This document shows positions 13,846 through 26,575 of a stretch of DNA of 64,000 nt, one piece after another (the first letter of the stretch is position 1; the number at the start of each line of letters is the position of its first letter). The stretch lies in NCBI GenBank assembly GCA_936450465.1, contig OW388305.1, forward strand, positions 40,190,687 through 40,254,686. Reading direction: 5' to 3'. Both the position numbers and the translations under genes were made by a program. Source of the DNA: Gibbula magus (Eukaryota; Mollusca; Gastropoda; Trochida; Trochidae). Below the pieces are notes generated by a model. That model was given only the letters and a program-made list of their open reading frames with translations. It searched no databases and was not told the origin of the DNA.

Positions 13846-15136
13846 TGTGGTAAAATCGTATTTTACTGCTATTTCTTCATCGTACAGTTCTCACATATGC
13901 ATGTGTGGTAAATAGGCTTTTCAGTACTCACGTTAATAATGGCAGTTTATATATTCCTTTCTCCGTTAGTAAGTATTTGAATCTATCCTAGGTCGTCAGT
14001 CAGTCAGTCAGTTTGTTGTGGTTGAAACCACGTTTTTAGTTCCACCCAAGTTCGTTTACTAGGAGCGCTCGGGTTGGCTAAGGAGGCAGGGATTGCTGGC
14101 CAATCATTGCTCTTCTTACTTTGGTGATCCGGGTACTTGCTACGGAAGGGGTATTTAAGCGCTGTAGCGCGAGTTAGTCATGAGTCTGGACGATCAGCCA
14201 GCTGATCGAGTGAGCAATTTAGCGCGTCGTAAGTTCTGTACAAGAACTATCAGCTCTGTTGAAGAGCTAAACGTTCTGAATAAGAACGAGTCGTTTACAT
14301 GATGTGTTGAATAATAAATATATTTGTATCCAGGTAGGGCATAAGGTTAGATGGGATGGGTAGATTCACTTCATTGCCGGCGGGGTGGGTCTAGTCATCC
14401 TGTATTTACGAGAGAAAGAGTAGTTTAGGAATAAGTAGGGTTACACAGATAGTTCGTTATATTATGTTTATTTGTTCACATTCCAGACCAGCTAGGTGTT
14501 AACATTTGTGGTATTCTTCCTAGAATGCACGTTATGATTTACTAAGTTTCTAGTTGCATTTGTAGTAAATATTTATTGTTTACTACAACACCCTGTTCAG
14601 TTGGATTTTGCACTTTTGGTATCATTGTTTGAATGAATGCCGCTATTTCTTGAAGTTTATGGAGATACTTGTAGTAAATACCTATTGTTTACTGCAGCCT
14701 CTAGATCAGTTGGAGTTTGCACTTGTGGTATCATTGTTCGAATGTATGCCGCTATTTCGTGAAGTTTTCCATATCTACTTGTAGTAAATACATATTGTTT
14801 ACTGCAACCTCTCGTACCATGGAAGTTGGCAATTGTGGTATCATTTGACAAATGTATGCCGCTATTTCACAGTGTTTTGTGACCTACTTGTAGCAGTTGA
14901 TAGTTAATTTACCTGCAGTTGGAACCTCGATTTGTGGCAGATTGTGGAAGTTTGGCGAGACTTAGCTGCGACTGAGGGTTTGAAGATAACGGAAACCGTC
15001 CCATTTACACCATGAACCTTACGCCTTTTGGTGAAAAGGCTGTTACGTTTTTGTTATCTTTTTGAATAAACTTTATTAAATTACATCTTAGTCTGTTTGT
15101 CATTCATCCTGCTTTATCTGGAAGAACCTGGTTGCA
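13846..15136 (+). mobile_element. Candidate LTR of a retrotransposon
   Basis: A polypurine run (CAGGGGGGAGGAA) directly precedes TGTGGTAAAATCG, as at the 3' internal/LTR junction of LTR retrotransposons. Inside are a TATTTAAG TATA-like box near 14150 and AATAAA signals near 14310 and 15064. A CA at 15135-15136 is followed a few bases on by TTTGGCGGACAAGG, which resembles a primer-binding site. I cannot see a second LTR copy, so the right boundary is a guess and the whole call is inference. Confidence 0.4.
14555..14885 (+). repeat. About 110-bp tandem repeat, three copies
   Basis: The block TTGTAGTAAATAnnTATTGTTTACTGCA...GTGGTATCATT...ATGCCGCTATTTC recurs with starts near 14562, 14671 and 14781, and a partial fourth near 14890, so the period is 109-110 bp. 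It lies within the LTR-like segment. Confidence 0.85.
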
Positions 15137-15782
15137 ATAGAGTGAGTTTGGCGGACAAGGTCTATTAACATCCTATAAAAAAGTACACAACGCAAAGTCC
15201 TCTGTGACGTACCTGACCGCCTAGCTCGTACTATTACAATATACAGGGACTCTTACATGACGTTACATGATCATTTCTACTGAACGATGCAATTAGACCT
15301 CGCCTCGTTGCGCTTCAACACACAAGCGACTGGGTGCTTGCGTAGGCGCTTTTTTTGGAATCGCAGTATATTGTTGTTACCAGTTAGAGTCTACGAGTCT
15401 TGCCGACTCGCTCGGGCGTCGATCGGCAATCTTCGAAACATTAGAGTAACCTCCCTTTGAGACTCTTGATTGTTGTAATGATACGGTAACCCCCCAAAAT
15501 GCAGAAAGCTAAAACAAGTATGATACTATATATACAATATACTATAATGTTAGGTTACCTAGTGCTTTGGAATACTTGATGGTATCCACATTTATTATTC
15601 TATTATTTTTTAAGTTGATTACTGTTTATTGTTTTGAGAAAAAATAAATAAAACATGAACTTATAAAAAAAGTAATTATTTATTATTTATGCTGTTGATA
15701 CAAAATGACAAAAAGGCCATTCATCAATGAGTTCATTTCAATTTTATTTTTGTAAACAACGATTACTTATTTTATAATTTAT
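15137..15782. other. Non-coding stretch
   Basis: No coding signal. If the LTR call is right, the first bases could be a primer-binding site and leader, but no gag-like frame follows. Confidence 0.4.
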
Positions 15783-16120
15783 TGTCTTAGCTAAAAGTAA
15801 AAGATTTTGATTCCCCTCGAACAATTACACTATAATCTACGCTCCTTACAGACAAGATGGCGGACTGACTCGCTATTTTAACTGCAAAGTACGAGCGTAT
15901 AACATGCTGGCTACATTCCCCTAAAATACCAGCCTGACACAGACGCATCAGAAAACTATTCATCTTTCAGTAAATTAAGACTTCAGAATTTATTGTCTTA
16001 GCTAAAAGTAAAAGTTTTATATTCCCCTCGAACCATTTCACATATCATCTACGCTCCTTACAGATAAGATGGCGGACTGACTCGATATTTTAACTGCAAA
16101 GTACGAGCGTATTACATGTT
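15783..16120 (+). repeat. Direct duplication of a ~125-bp segment
   Basis: TTGTCTTAGCTAAAAGTAAAAG...ATTCCCCTCGAAC...CTACGCTCCTTACAGA...AAGATGGCGGACTGACTCG...GCAAAGTACGAGCGTAT occurs at about 15783-15905 and again at about 15990-16112, with only a few differences. The two copies are separated by about 80 bp. Origin unknown. Confidence 0.85.
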
Positions 16121-16400
16121 CAATGCCCAATCGATGATAGTGTGTTAGAGTTAATAGTAAGGAAGAAAGCAGGAAATGTTTCTATCGATTAATGAATAAA
16201 TCAGTGCTCAAGATGTCGACAATGATAATTGTGTACGTTTCTTTGTGAAACGATGAGTCGCATCCTTCTCAAATTCTATTCAATGTATTTTATTTAACAA
16301 CCTTCTGCAATTATACATGTGCAGCACATATAATTATGTGTTCACCAACGTCATTGTCCTTTGAATTATTGCGGTACATTCAATGTACGTGTAGTTTTAA

Positions 16401-16735
16401 AGGGGCAGTTGCACGTTTTTTTCCGCTCAAATAAGTCGATGAAATGTATTTGAAAAATAATGTCACCAATAGTAAAACACCCTTCTCTTTTCGGGAAATG
16501 AAGTTAAAAAATTAGTGTTTTTGGTTCGGTAAAATCATTGGAATCGTTTTTGTAATTCGAAATAATAAAATGTGTTCACATTAAAATGGCCGACATGCAT
16601 TTTTTGCGTTATACACAACACCGTTATCACGACTACGGATAATTGGTTTGTGTAATAAGGTGTTTTACCCTCTAAAGTAAATTTAAATGACATAAACTAT
16701 CATTTAAACTAATGTACATTTAAATGATACTTACA
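16401..16735 (-). mobile_element. MITE with TTAA flank, one end lost
   Basis: TTAA (16397-16400) is followed by AGGGGCAGTTGCACGTTTTTTT, the terminal repeat seen in full in the copies at 39.5 and 45.4 kb. The body matches those copies in reverse orientation. The opposite terminus is missing. Non-coding. Confidence 0.75.
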
Positions 16736-16739
16736 GACA

Positions 16740-19680
16740 ATTCCAAATGAGAATGTACCATTAGATGGAATATTGCGTGTTAATTCACTGAAACTGAAGA
16801 TGAATTTCACACAATGCTCAAATATAAAATAATCAAATATATTTTATATATATGAAATATATTAAATGAACTTTTGAGAAAAAGTGCCCAGTTATTTCAA
16901 GATTATACAAATCAGATTAAATGAGCCGTATACATGTATATACAAAGGAAATTTCACACAGTTGGTCGTTACTTGCTAAATAGCAAATGCACACTTTGAT
17001 ATGTTTCTCTCTACACCTCGTGGTGGTAAATACATTCATGTCGACGGGCATTCACAGAATAAGGAAGAGCAAACATGACTAGCTATAGATCGTGTGACAG
17101 AGCCGTTGCAAGAACGCCACCGCCTCCAACGTCAACGACATCGGCATAACTGAGAAGGACCGCTAAAAATAGTTGAAGATCACTGACTGGACACTTTCAT
17201 AGGAATAAAAGAATTTCGGAGGAAAATCTGTGGACACGGATCTCAACGGGATTCCATCAGATCATAGATGGGTGACAACCTTAATTAGCAAGTAAGTCTA
17301 GGGAACGAATGGATGGTTTGATTTTAATCAGATTGTTCGGTGGATGACCGGTGAACCACTGAATGACTGAAACAGACCACTGGCTCGCAAAGGATCTTGA
17401 CATCGGTCATTTTAATTTACCCGACAATTATTAGAGACCCAGACACATACACCTGTCTCGCAAATATATGTATTCGTGAAAATGTCAATGAAATGTGATT
17501 ACATGTGAAAATAAAATACTCTTCTCTGCTGAAAGCATACTTACCTTATACGTCCCTGTACATGAACATGTGCATTGATGAACTATCCGATATGCCTCGA
17601 TGCTTCAGTACAACATGTACATGGTGCAGGGATGAGATTCCGTTTCAGGAAGAAGGGCTTCTGTTTCTCCAGGTATTGTTAAACTACCAAGTACACTACA
17701 CTAAAGCTAGAAATGATGTCTATGGTTGAAAGAACATATCGCATATCATTCGGAAAGTAACATAGAAGAAAGAAGAAGAAGAAAACAACCCACGCCAATA
17801 ACAATAAGGATTCAGCATTTTAGTGCTGAATCCTTAAATATAGTCACAAGTGACATTAATTTTGAATGTGATTGACATTGTTCATCGTTCAAAACAAGTT
17901 GCACGTCTGTAGAGTTATTATGAAACTTGTGATAATGTCTCTAAGTGAAAATGGAAAAATCACACACTAATGGACCCGTACGTTATGTTTCTCATGATTA
18001 AGATACAACGGTCAATATTTTCATACTTGTAACGTGTGTAACGTAGAAAATGTTGTGCTTAAATTTCCACTTAAGTAGATGTAATCATCATTTAGATTGC
18101 ATACATAATTAATGTGTTATGTACTTTTGAATATGGAAGAAAATACTAAAAAATACTTATTTTCGGACCCCTTTACGACGTTTGTGATGTTTGAAGCTTA
18201 ACTTTCAACTTTTTGATGAAAGGGTACAATACAGAAGATGTTGCTCTTAAAATTGTCCATCCGACAGCATAAGTCATGTTTCAATTGCTTATTTAATTAA
18301 GCACCTGTGTTCGTTTGAATTTCGTTGAAAACAACGATTTTCGAAAAATTGAAAAATTCTATGGACTGTAACGTTGAAACCTTTATAGATCCATCTTTGA
18401 AAAATATTGTGCTAAATAGAATATCTTTCCGCTTCGAAATTATATCAGAATCGTGTTTGTATCTGTATTGGTTGAAGAGCAATAATTCTCCAAAGAAAAT
18501 GCACAACGAAAAGTCGCAAAATCATAAAATTTCAAATCTTTTTAAAACTGTTTAAATTGTGCCCAAACTATCAATTATTTGATGATCTAGTTCTATAATG
18601 GAGTTGTAAAGTTAATCTATTAAACAGATTGCAAGAAACAGATTGCATATCAAACTGTTTCTGACAGAGTTATGTCCCTTTAGAATCAAAGGTCGAAAGT
18701 TCCTTTTTTAAAAAGTTCAATTTCTAAGATGCTGTAACCCGTGAACAGTTCAATGTACAGCTTTGGTTTATAGATTCATATAAACAACAATGTTTCAGCT
18801 TCACAATGATCTATACTATGTGTCTGTATGTGTTGCCGTTATTTAAGAGAAGATTTTTTAAAGACGCGTACCCTCAAATTTGCGAAAATTCACCACATTT
18901 TCAGTTTTTTCGAAATACCAAAAAATCTATTATTACGGCTGAAAACCGTTATAGTCCTAATCGATGGGGAATGTTGTTGCCAACATTTTGGTGAAAATTT
19001 TGTGAAATTATCTTGTTAAGTTTTTCAGCTATTGAGATTTGAAATTTGCACTTTTTTCAAAATTGCGAGATTTCAAGTACTCACTGTGAAAAAAGTATTG
19101 CGATTTAGAACCTGTGAGTGGATTTACCAATTAAATAATACATCATGTGCAAAGATCAGGTCTCTAGTTTTTATATCTTCAGAGAAGAAGATTTTCAAAG
19201 GTGCATGGGGTCTGAAGATTTTATAAAGTTTTTAAAATCAAGATGGCGGCGAAACCAAGTGACCTACAGATTCGTCATGATTTACTTTTTTGCTTGCATG
19301 GATATTGCGCATCTTTTAAAAAAAGTTGCAAGTCTCTAGCTGCATTTTTCATTTTTTTCCTTTGTTAAATTTCGAAGCTTAGATTCGTACTGCACCTTTA
19401 ATGGCTGGGGCGATTGGGCCCAAAAGCTTATTTGTTCGATTCCAGGGCAAGGGCTATCAGACTGTAAAATTGTGTTGCATTTGCTCTAGCCGTTTTTGAT
19501 AAAACGTGAGCCAAACTTTCTTGAAATAAAAATAATAATAAAACACGCCAATAACTTTAGTGCTGAATCCTTAATAATTTATTTAAGTGTCACACACATA
19601 AAAGTGTCCGGCCAAGATGACCTATGAGACACTAAAATCATCATGATGCATATTATATAACATAAAACTGAACTACTGGT
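16740..19680. other. Non-coding stretch
   Basis: Many short open frames (17505-17729, and several between 18.3 and 19.3 kb) occur in AT-rich sequence, but none shows a recognisable domain, signal peptide or exon boundary. One stretch near 19240 contains AAGATGGCGGC. I see no gene. Confidence 0.4.
17790..17840. repeat. Short hairpin also present 1.75 kb away
   Basis: AAGGATTCAGCA-TTTTAG-TGCTGAATCCTT forms a perfect 12-bp hairpin at 17806-17835, preceded by ACGCCAATAAC. The same ACGCCAATAAC plus the right arm recurs near 19545-19575 in the same orientation. Confidence 0.7.
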
Positions 19681-19685
19681 TTAAG

Positions 19686-19806
19686 GTGAACATCATAGCC
19701 GCATGGCGTTGCGGGCTTTTTCCCTGCCATAATACTATATACTATATACAGTCGCGATATAAGTGAAATACTCTTGAAAGCGGCGTTAAACCATAACTCA
19801 CCTCAC
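19686..19806 (+). repeat. tRNA-derived SINE, 3' fragment
   Basis: GGCGTTGCGGGCTTTTTCCCTGCC...GTGAAATACTCTTGAAAGCGGCGTTAAAC...CTCACCTCACC matches the 3' half of the SINEs at 62.2-63.0 kb read on their sense strand. The tRNA-like head is missing, as in 5'-truncated retroposition. Confidence 0.8.
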
Positions 19807-20049
19807 CCAGTGTATGAAATAGTTTTAAATTGTAACAAGCCAACAGGGCTTGTTAATTCAAAATCTTACAAGCCCTCATCAAGCTTAACAAGCCCTCAAA
19901 TGTTAAAGTGATGATAAAAAGAACACATTATTTAGTTCATACTAATTTACTGCTATGAAATTTGTCGGACTCGCAGGCGATTCTACAACTTACCGGTTAC
20001 TAGATTTGTATAATTTCATTGCAAGTGCTTTACATGTAGATATGGGTGA

Positions 20050-20610
20050 AGAAGTAAGGGCAGATTAATGGAAAATTAATAGATTGGCTTCGTAGTTATC
20101 TAACTGACATAGTTCAGAAGGTAGACATACACGGAAATAACCCCGAATTTAAACCTGTTTTTCCAAGGATCAGTTTCAGGTCCTTTGTTATTTTTAATAT
20201 ATATTAATGACCTTGTTGATAACATTGTAACATACATATTTTTGATGATGACATTTCAAACAGTTTGAACGAAGATTTGCAAAAAATGGCAGGTGGAGTT
20301 TAACCCCGAAAAATTACGGAAACTACTCAATTTAGACAAAAAGCGGGTCGCCATTCCCAAACCTCAGTTACAATGTATATATGCAAGGGACTCCTATAAC
20401 TGAAGTTCAAGGACATAAACATTTAGCTGTTATATTTCAAAATGCTTACTGGGCTGCTCACGTTAACAGTGTTGTAGATAGAGTTACTCCCATGATAAAT
20501 TTCTTAAGAAGTTTGAAATATCGATTATAACGCAGATTATTACACAAATTGCTTCGCATTATGGATCAGTCTTTCATTTTACCGCTTTTTGACTATGTAT
20601 TCAGCGGCGT
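20050..20610 (+). pseudogene. Decayed reverse transcriptase fragment (non-LTR retrotransposon)
   Basis: Translated pieces in shifting frames match reverse transcriptase order: WLRSYLTDIVQKV, then a RISF/VPQGS-like region, then FLIYINDLVDN (about 20190-20225), the motif preceding the catalytic YADD block. Further on come EVQGHKHL and HVNSVVDRVTPMINFLRSLKY, as in the thumb region of CR1/Jockey-type LINEs. Multiple stops and frameshifts show it is dead. Confidence 0.65.
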
Positions 20611-20960
20611 CCGTACGTACGTACGTCACATTTCTTGTTTACGCGATATCTCATGAAGCATTGCATCCCAAGTCTTTAAATTTGGTGTCAGCCTACATTG
20701 TTGTTGGACGCAGACACCAGTCGATTTTTAATGACCTTGACCTTATTTCCATGGTCACCGCGACAGTTTGACCACTTTTCGAACTCTTGTTAACGCGATA
20801 TATCATGACTGGATGGACCCAATGTTTTCAAATTTGGTGTCAGTCTACATTGGAGGAATGGTCGATTTGGGTGACCTTGACCTTATTTTCAAGGTCACAA
20901 CGACACTTTAACCACTTTTTGAACTCTTGTTAACCAATATCTCATGAACCCGAGCACCCA
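20590..20960 (+). repeat. 140-150-bp tandem repeat with TGACCTTGACCT motifs
   Basis: Units begin near ACGCGATATCTCATGA (about 20641), ACGCGATATATCATGA (about 20792) and CCAATATCTCATGA (about 20934). Two units carry TGACCTTGACCTTATTT followed by an AAGGTCAC or ATGGTCAC half. The motif family is very common in mollusc intergenic DNA, as far as I recall. Confidence 0.8.
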
Positions 20961-20969
20961 AAGTCTTCA

Positions 20970-22820
20970 AAGTTGATGATCGTCATGACACTTTTTACCA
21001 ATAATGCGATATATGAGTAGCTCATTTTCACCAAATGGTGTGTCTTTTAAACTCAATGTTATCGGTGGGGGACATTGCCATGTTAGTGGCAAACACTTGT
21101 TGTAGTCACGTTTGGATATCTGTACACATACACAAAATACACAAAGTTCTCAGCTTGTTTTTCCAATCCATTTCAATGATGAAATGCTGGACCTTTCATT
21201 TATATCTCATAGAATACTGCATTGTAAAATTCCTAAGTTTTCAGCTTCAGGTATTTCACGATTTCAATACACAATTGTTTTCAGATTATTGCTGTCGGTA
21301 TTCAAATAGTTACAGAGCGATGCACTGCTACTGAGAAGCTATTGTGACAAAATCAATGTTTAGAACAAGGAAGTATATGTTACAACTCCCGACCGCTAAC
21401 AGAAAGATTCCAAAAGGTAATTTTTTAAAATTAAGTTTGTAAATTTCTAATTAAAGGTTTTATCACTCAAGTTTTTGGAAGTCCTTTATAGATAAGCTCA
21501 TAATTCGAACAAGCCAGTCGGGCTTGCTTGTAATATTTTCTACAAGCCCGATCGGAAAGCAACCAGTAATTGGCAGGCGGGCAGGCAGCTATTTCGAACG
21601 CTGACCTCACCTCACCTAAAGGTGAACATTGTTGCATTGGGGGTATTTTCCTTATTTCGTGGGTATCAAATATTGTTTAAGTGATAATAACACATGACTG
21701 GTTAATGGACGGGAAACACAAGGGTCGGATCACTGGCAAGATCGCCATTTTGGTAGTTGTCCAAGTTGACTATGGTAGGTGACGGGACAGGCAACGTTCA
21801 TGAGTGTGCGCGGCTTGCCCTCGTGTCGCCTACATCTAAAAAAAATATCTTATCGCCTACACTAAATGCAAGGTATCACTTAGTCACCATTATTGTGTAG
21901 TATGATAAGTCCACTTAGGCCTAAACAATGTTTCTGGTCTTTAAAGTCTTTAAACAAACAAAATTTATACAATAATGTATATAAATAAAGCACAACTCTC
22001 TTAAATATGTGTTACTATTCCAAATAGTCTATAATCTCACCCCTTCACTCCATCTCAACAGAAACGAGTGACATTTTCTATGTCCAATCGTTTCTGAGGC
22101 TAAAACATTACAGTTATCTGCCCCTTACGTTCGAATACCTAGGAAAAAAAGACCTGAGGCGTGGGTTTGAAACTGATGCAGGCGAAAACAAGAAACAAAT
22201 TCTTTATTTTTGGGCCTTAGCCATTAATGAATTGGTTCATTGTTTTGACGTAGAGGTGGTGCATTTTCCGATGAATTAATCTGATGTTTTCATATTGGTA
22301 TCTGATTCTTGAGTATGTTTTGACTGTTTATCCTGGATAACTGTTTTTATGTTTTGACTGTTCATACATTTGATTAATGTTATAATCCCCTTTAATCATA
22401 TCATCGGTGTATCTCAGTTAGTGATAATGTTTCATTTGACTTTGATTCACGAAATAGGTGTCACAATGTTTACAGGATCATCTCACCTCCAATTAAGGAA
22501 TAGGTTTATATTAATAATTTAAAGTGCCTAAGGCTGAAAATGATACATCTTCAAAAGACTAGTTCATTAGTTCACAAGAAGAAGAAAAAAAATTAGTTTA
22601 TTAACAAATACATTGTCATCATTGAGAAAAACAAAGTTAATTAAAGTCATTTGTTCTTAAGTTACTCTGTCTTTGTTATCTTGTTGGAAGAGTTCATTAT
22701 TATCTTAAGGGATCAGGGTGCAAGTGTGATGTGCATTCATCGATAATTTGTTTTGAAAGTGGTGTAGGTGATACGAGGACAGGCCGTGTGCGCCATCTCT
22801 TGAAGACATTTCAAACACTT
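20970..22820. other. Non-coding stretch
   Basis: Contains short ACAAGCCC-type repeats near 21510-21560 (also near 19845-19905) and a CTCACCTCACCT remnant near 21603. Open frames around 21035-21334 overlap without domain support. No gene recognised. Confidence 0.4.
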
Positions 22821-22825
22821 TAAAA

Positions 22826-24672
22826 CATGATGAAGTATTGGATTTATCAGGCTATACTTGGTACGGCAACAATAGGAAACCGATTCATGCAAAAGCTCGG
22901 CAAGGTTCAGGAGGAGTTGGATTTGTTATACGAAATGAAAGTTTAAACACTTTTACAATATATGTTTTAGACAAATCTGAAGAAGCTATATTGTGGTTGA
23001 AGTTAAACTCAAAACATTCTGATTTCACAATTGTTCTGTGTGTCTGCTATCTGTGCCCTGCGGGACCATCGTACGTAAGAGATGCTGAGGAGTTCTTCAA
23101 CTCACTGAGGAGGCAGGTGTATATGTATCAGAGAGAAGGTGTTATGCTCATCGCTGGTGACTTTAACTCCAGAGTAGGGGATGCTGCTGACTATATAGAA
23201 GGTGTTGATTGTGTTCCTGCTAGACATGCTTTAGATCAAACTGAAAATTCACAAGGATCATATCTAACAGACTTCCTTATTGACACTAAGCTGTGTATGT
23301 TGAATGGGAGACTAGGGTGTAATGATTTTACGTATGTTACAACCTACGGGAGATCAGTCATCGATTACATTCTTGTCCAACAGGAACAGATCCATGTGTT
23401 CATCGACTTCAGTGTTCAGCCTATGTCAGCACTAATAAACAGTTTAAAAACCAGTGTAGCAAATTCTATACCCGGACATTCTTTGTTGTCAGCTAATATG
23501 TGTGTTTCAGGTTTCATGGACACAGTCACACCATCAAATATACAAAATGGAACAAATATATATACACAAATCGAAATGTAAACCAGGTTTTAAACTAAAC
23601 AACTTTCCTAAAGTTCCTACAGACTCAAGAGACAGAGGAAGCTCTTAAATCAACTATCAAGAAAATAGATCATGACATAGAATTGATGAAAGACATTGAT
23701 GAAGTGTATGAATAGTTTCACTGTTTATTTATGGATGAACTTGACAAACGTGTTCCACGTAAAAGTACCGGTTTCCAACAAGGAAAGAAACATAAATGTC
23801 ACACTAAACCATACTGGGATACACTTTTGCATGAAGAATGGAAGAAAGTTTGTGTAAGTGAAAAGAACTGGCTAAAGTGTAAAAGCTCTGCAGGCAAGAA
23901 AACTCTTAGACAAGAATTCCAAACTAAACAAAAACTATTTGACAAACTCCACAAGAAATACAAACGACGATATCAACTTGATAAACAGGAATCGTTGACA
24001 ACACTACTTAATCAACGTTCTGATAGAGATTTTTGGAGAGAAATCGGGAAATTGGGCATCGGTAACGACAGAAAAACATGCATACCCATGGAAGTTCTGA
24101 ATTCAAATGGTGTCCTCACTACAGACATTGAAGAAGTTCTGCAACAATGGAAACAGGACTATGATAATTTGTTTAATGAGAAATTGGACACAAACGACTC
24201 TGCCCACATTCAGCTGATACAATCACAACTACATGCCATTGAAAACAGTGTAAGCGAACATGAAATTGAGGACGAACCGACATCTCTTAAAGGATCAATT
24301 ACACTTGAAGAAGTGAGAACAGCAGCAAAAATGCTAGAAACAGTAAGGCAGTGGCCATCGACGAAATACCTGCAGAAGCCCTAAACACCCAAACTGTGTT
24401 AAACTTTTGCATAAAATATTCACTTTCTGTTTCGAAAATGGAACCATCCAAAACCAGTGGAGACATGGAATCATACACCCAATCATCAAACCAAGCAGTA
24501 CAGACTTACGAAAACCATCAACATTTAGAGCTATTACCCTTATATCTGTGCCATGTAAACTGTGGCAACTGTTTGCGAACTTTATGAACTGGCTCGAACG
24601 TACTAAAAACAGAAGGGTGCTCCAGAACGTTGAACATGTCAAATGTTCTCTCCTTTTTGAAATTGGATACTA
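22826..24672 (+). pseudogene. Decayed LINE: AP-endonuclease domain plus start of reverse transcriptase
   Basis: The first part (22838-23581) reads as an endonuclease/exonuclease/phosphatase domain: GSGGVGFVIRNE, then VMLIAGDFNSRVGD (the GDFN catalytic block), then VIDYILVQ (the late D-Y-I motif) and GHSLLS (the final His). A stop near 23579 breaks the frame. 23731-24384 is the basic linker. The RT N-terminal region continues after a shift at about 24345 (DEIPAEAL, then NQWRHGIIHPIIK and FRAITLISVPCKLWQLF in another frame). The rest of the RT is missing. Non-functional non-LTR retrotransposon; clade not determined. Confidence 0.85.
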
Positions 24673-24679
24673 AAAGGGA

Positions 24680-25010
24680 TTGACCGGAGCTGCCGTACCG
24701 TACCAACAAAATTACCGTACTTCGATCTCACTAAGGACGAGTGAGGACGTTCTGCAGTCGGAAAATCAATTGTAATACGTTCGGGCACAGTTTCCACCCC
24801 GTCCATCCCGTCCATGCACAGATGTACAGTACGCCCATTTCAGTTGCTATTTCATGAAAATTTGTTCGAAAAAAAATTAACTTTTCTTAAGAAGTTGCTA
24901 TTACGTTCCTACACAGTTCTAAAAAATCAAAATAGGTCTCCGTTACGTTCTATTCGTTCTTAGTAGGTCTGAGAAATTCTCACACAGTTTTTACTTCTTT
25001 GGCAGTACGC
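24680..25010. other. Non-coding stretch
   Basis: Contains repeated TACCGTAC-type words and GTTCTTAG/GTTCTA words but no identifiable element. It ends at the left terminus of the virus-like element. Confidence 0.4.
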
Positions 25011-25013
25011 TAT

Positions 25014-25260
25014 GAAGGGTGGGGTATGAATAAGTGCGTTTTGATAGATTTATTTCCGCCATTTTGTTTTTTCAAGTAGCCTTTGACATGACCTTTAAGT
25101 GATCTACATATCATACATGACATGTAGGTGATCTTTAATCAGGGGGGTTCAGGTGACCTTTAGGTCACCTGTACCCTCACACATGATATGTAGGTCACCT
25201 TTGATTAGTGGGGTTCAAGTGACCATTTAGGTCACCTATACCCTCTCATGTGACCCAAAG
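25014..25260 (+). repeat. Left terminal inverted repeat and adjoining ~75-bp repeats
   Basis: The outer part pairs with 31597-31692. Immediately inside are related units of the form TGATATGTAGGTCACCTTTGATTAGTGGGGTTCA...GGTCACCTnTACCCTC, repeated about three times with palindromic GTGACCTTTAGGTCAC cores. Confidence 0.8.
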
Positions 25261-26575
25261 GTAACTTTGATTTGAAAGGCATCATCAATAACTTGAATGA
25301 AAATGTCTTATAAGTTTTTGACAGACCTATTTTGAGTAAGAGCTTTCTTAATGTTTAAAAATTGAAAATCAGTTGGATTAAGGTTTTGAATTCATATCCA
25401 TTCTCGAGTTTTCTACAAAATTTTACAGAATTATACAAAATTGCCTGAAGATAAACAAACTGAGACTTCATTGACCAGTAGTCAGTAACTATAGAAATGC
25501 CGACGGATGTTAACAGGATATAACATCTCAAGTACTCCTACAGTTTGACCAGTCCCTATAATAAGCAGGAAGTTAGCATGTTCTTTACATGCATACACAT
25601 CAACATGGGATAGAGAGTTCCTTCATTGATTCAATATTCAATCTGAAATAAAAGACTTGCACTAAGTCTGTGCTATTCTAGAAAAGTGGTTGTAGACTGG
25701 CTACATATTGCGAACACAATTACTGACCACAATGTGATAATAAAACAATAAAATCAACATTTGTCTTAAAAACTGAGAGTGATTTAGAACATGTTTGAAA
25801 GTGTGGAATAATGTAATTGTTTCCTCCTATGTTAGTGACATGAATGAAGGATAAAAATATATACCATATGACAACTCCATGTGCCATTTGTAGCTTTATT
25901 CATATTCATTCAAAAGGAGTTTTGGGAAAAAAGAACACAAAGCTTGATATGATAATACCAAGTGAAGAAAATGAAGGACAATAATCAAGTCTATCATTTG
26001 CCAAACTGAATGAATTTAGCTGCTTACAAACCCATGGGGAGCGCAACACTGACACACTGAAATACTCAGTAGCCATTTCCTTAATTACATAATGCGTTCT
26101 TATACGCCCAGATAAGAATGTGGCACAAGATTCATATAATTGAGAATACCTATAATACCCTAGACTTCGCACAAGTTTGCTTAAAGTCTGAATACCATTT
26201 TCTGAAATGTCTTTTGCAAGTGATTAACAATATGGTTTTCTTACATACATTTAGTCTGTTATAATAGATACTACGTTATTCTAAACATTCAATTTAAACA
26301 TTTACTCTAACATTTCTAGATAAAAATGTCACTGTATGGGGTACACAACTGATAAACACTGATAAACTGAGATAAACATGATACTGATAAAATGGATGAG
26401 ATATTGTTATTGATTGTTATGGGATAAAGGCATGATATATAAATATTGTTAGGATATTTTTCTGACAATACAATCATTTTACATTAGGCATCTATCATGT
26501 CTCATTTAAATGAGAGACAAAAATGTGATCAACATATAAACCTAAAAGAAGGCACATCTTGTATCTGGGAAAATG
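25260..26575. other. Interior of the virus-like element without recognised gene
   Basis: AT-rich. An 88-codon minus-strand frame at 25906-26172 has no recognised domain and may be chance or a decayed ORF. If a replication or integration gene was ever here it is no longer readable. Confidence 0.4.

Noticed and set aside
24334..24709. Minus-strand frames over the LINE
   Set aside because: Antisense shadows of the reverse transcriptase remnant.
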